From: Microbacterium sp. cf332
Lineage (GTDB): Bacteria > Actinomycetota > Actinomycetes > Actinomycetales > Microbacteriaceae
Assembly (NCBI RefSeq): GCF_900102175.1
Contig: NZ_FNKN01000001.1
Location: forward strand, 682,001 to 746,000
Direction of reading: 5' to 3'
DNA: 64,000 nt
Of this stretch, positions 63,857-64,000 are shown piece after piece. The position numbers were made by a program, and so were the translations under genes. Within the stretch, counting starts at the first letter, position 1. The number at the start of each line of letters is the position of its first letter. Below the pieces are notes generated by a model. The model did not search any database, was not told the origin of the DNA, and worked only from the letters and a program-made list of their open reading frames with translations.

Positions 63857-63898
63857 TCCCGGCCATGCCGCATCCGGCGGGCGTATCCTGTATGCACC

Positions 63899-64000
63899 GT
63901 GAAGCACCACTCCGCCACCCCGTCGGCGACCTCGCTCCCGCGAGCCCCGCGCGACGACTCGACCCGCCGCATGACGAAGTACTTCATCATGATGGCGGTG
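63899..64000 (+). CDS. Start of a further gene, cut by the window end
   Basis: A GTG opens a frame reading VKHHSATPSATSLPRAPRDD and then RRMTKYFIMMAV to the window edge, where a membrane segment seems to begin. A TATCCT element ends nine bases before the GTG. It could be a small actinobacterial membrane protein of the DUF3099 kind, but too little is visible. Confidence 0.4.
   Translation, partial: MKHHSATPSATSLPRAPRDDSTRRMTKYFIMMAV

Overview
The window is chromosomal DNA of a high-GC Gram-positive bacterium, most likely an actinobacterium of the family Microbacteriaceae (Microbacterium-like). Evidence: very high GC; actinobacterial families such as DUF3145, DUF7455, DUF4191, PAC2 and a PucR-type fatty-acid regulator next to fabD-fabH-acpP-fabF; a primary sigma factor with a long Lys/Ala then Asp/Glu-rich N-terminus; and many genes whose start codon lies 6-7 bases after a TAnnnT -10 element, the arrangement of leaderless actinobacterial mRNAs. 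The genus is an inference from gene content and order.

Layout. 1-8.5 kb: the end of a topoisomerase IV subunit A gene converging on subunit B, a small DUF7455 gene, then a leftward unit sigA - CofE-like ligase - two tandem ATP-grasp genes. 8.7-14.4 kb: PAC2 protein, then pepA - lpdA - sucB. 14.4-17.1 kb: a membrane-anchored protein of unknown function, DUF4191 and RDD membrane proteins. 17.1-26.3 kb: nitrogen region with glnA (preceded by a four-element GlnR-type operator), arr, two alpha/beta hydrolases, DUF808, glnE, glnA2 and a SPOR-like small protein. 26.3-27.2 kb: ppgK.

27.2-34.0 kb is a genomic island inserted in the 3' end of the RNase P RNA gene (rnpB). A 33-bp perfect direct repeat (27202-27234 and 33997-34029) brackets it; the right copy is the present 3' end of rnpB and the left copy is the displaced original end. 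GC is visibly lower inside. The island carries a tRNA-Arg(TCT), a membrane-anchored protein, an HNH-like zinc protein, a DprA-like plus phosphoribosyltransferase pair resembling the ShosTA toxin-antitoxin/anti-phage system, a frame-disrupted replication-initiator-like gene with small partners, and two truncated tyrosine recombinases. It looks like a decayed integrative element that retains defence-type cargo.

34.0-45.7 kb: rnpB, a family A exonuclease/polymerase, a coiled-coil zinc-ribbon protein abutting tRNA-Val, aceE, the fatty-acid synthase cluster fasR-fabD-fabH-acpP-fabF, DUF3145 and a small acidic protein. 45.7-57.5 kb: tRNA-Met, DMT transporter, def - glsA, tRNA-Asn, an orphan ABC ATPase with altered catalytic residues, the leftward unit dus - dgt - dnaG, glutathione peroxidase, DsbA-like protein, uppS, recO and a TRIC-family channel. 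57.5-64 kb: rpmE2 with a leader hairpin, another ABC ATPase, divergent glgA/glgC, serB, an alpha/beta hydrolase, fabG, a DUF4190-type membrane protein and the first codons of a further gene.

Functionally the host part holds central carbon metabolism (E1 of pyruvate dehydrogenase, E2 of the 2-oxo acid dehydrogenase complex, E3, glycogen synthesis), nitrogen assimilation with its adenylyltransferase, lipid synthesis and DNA replication/repair. No CRISPR array, rRNA or insertion sequence was seen.
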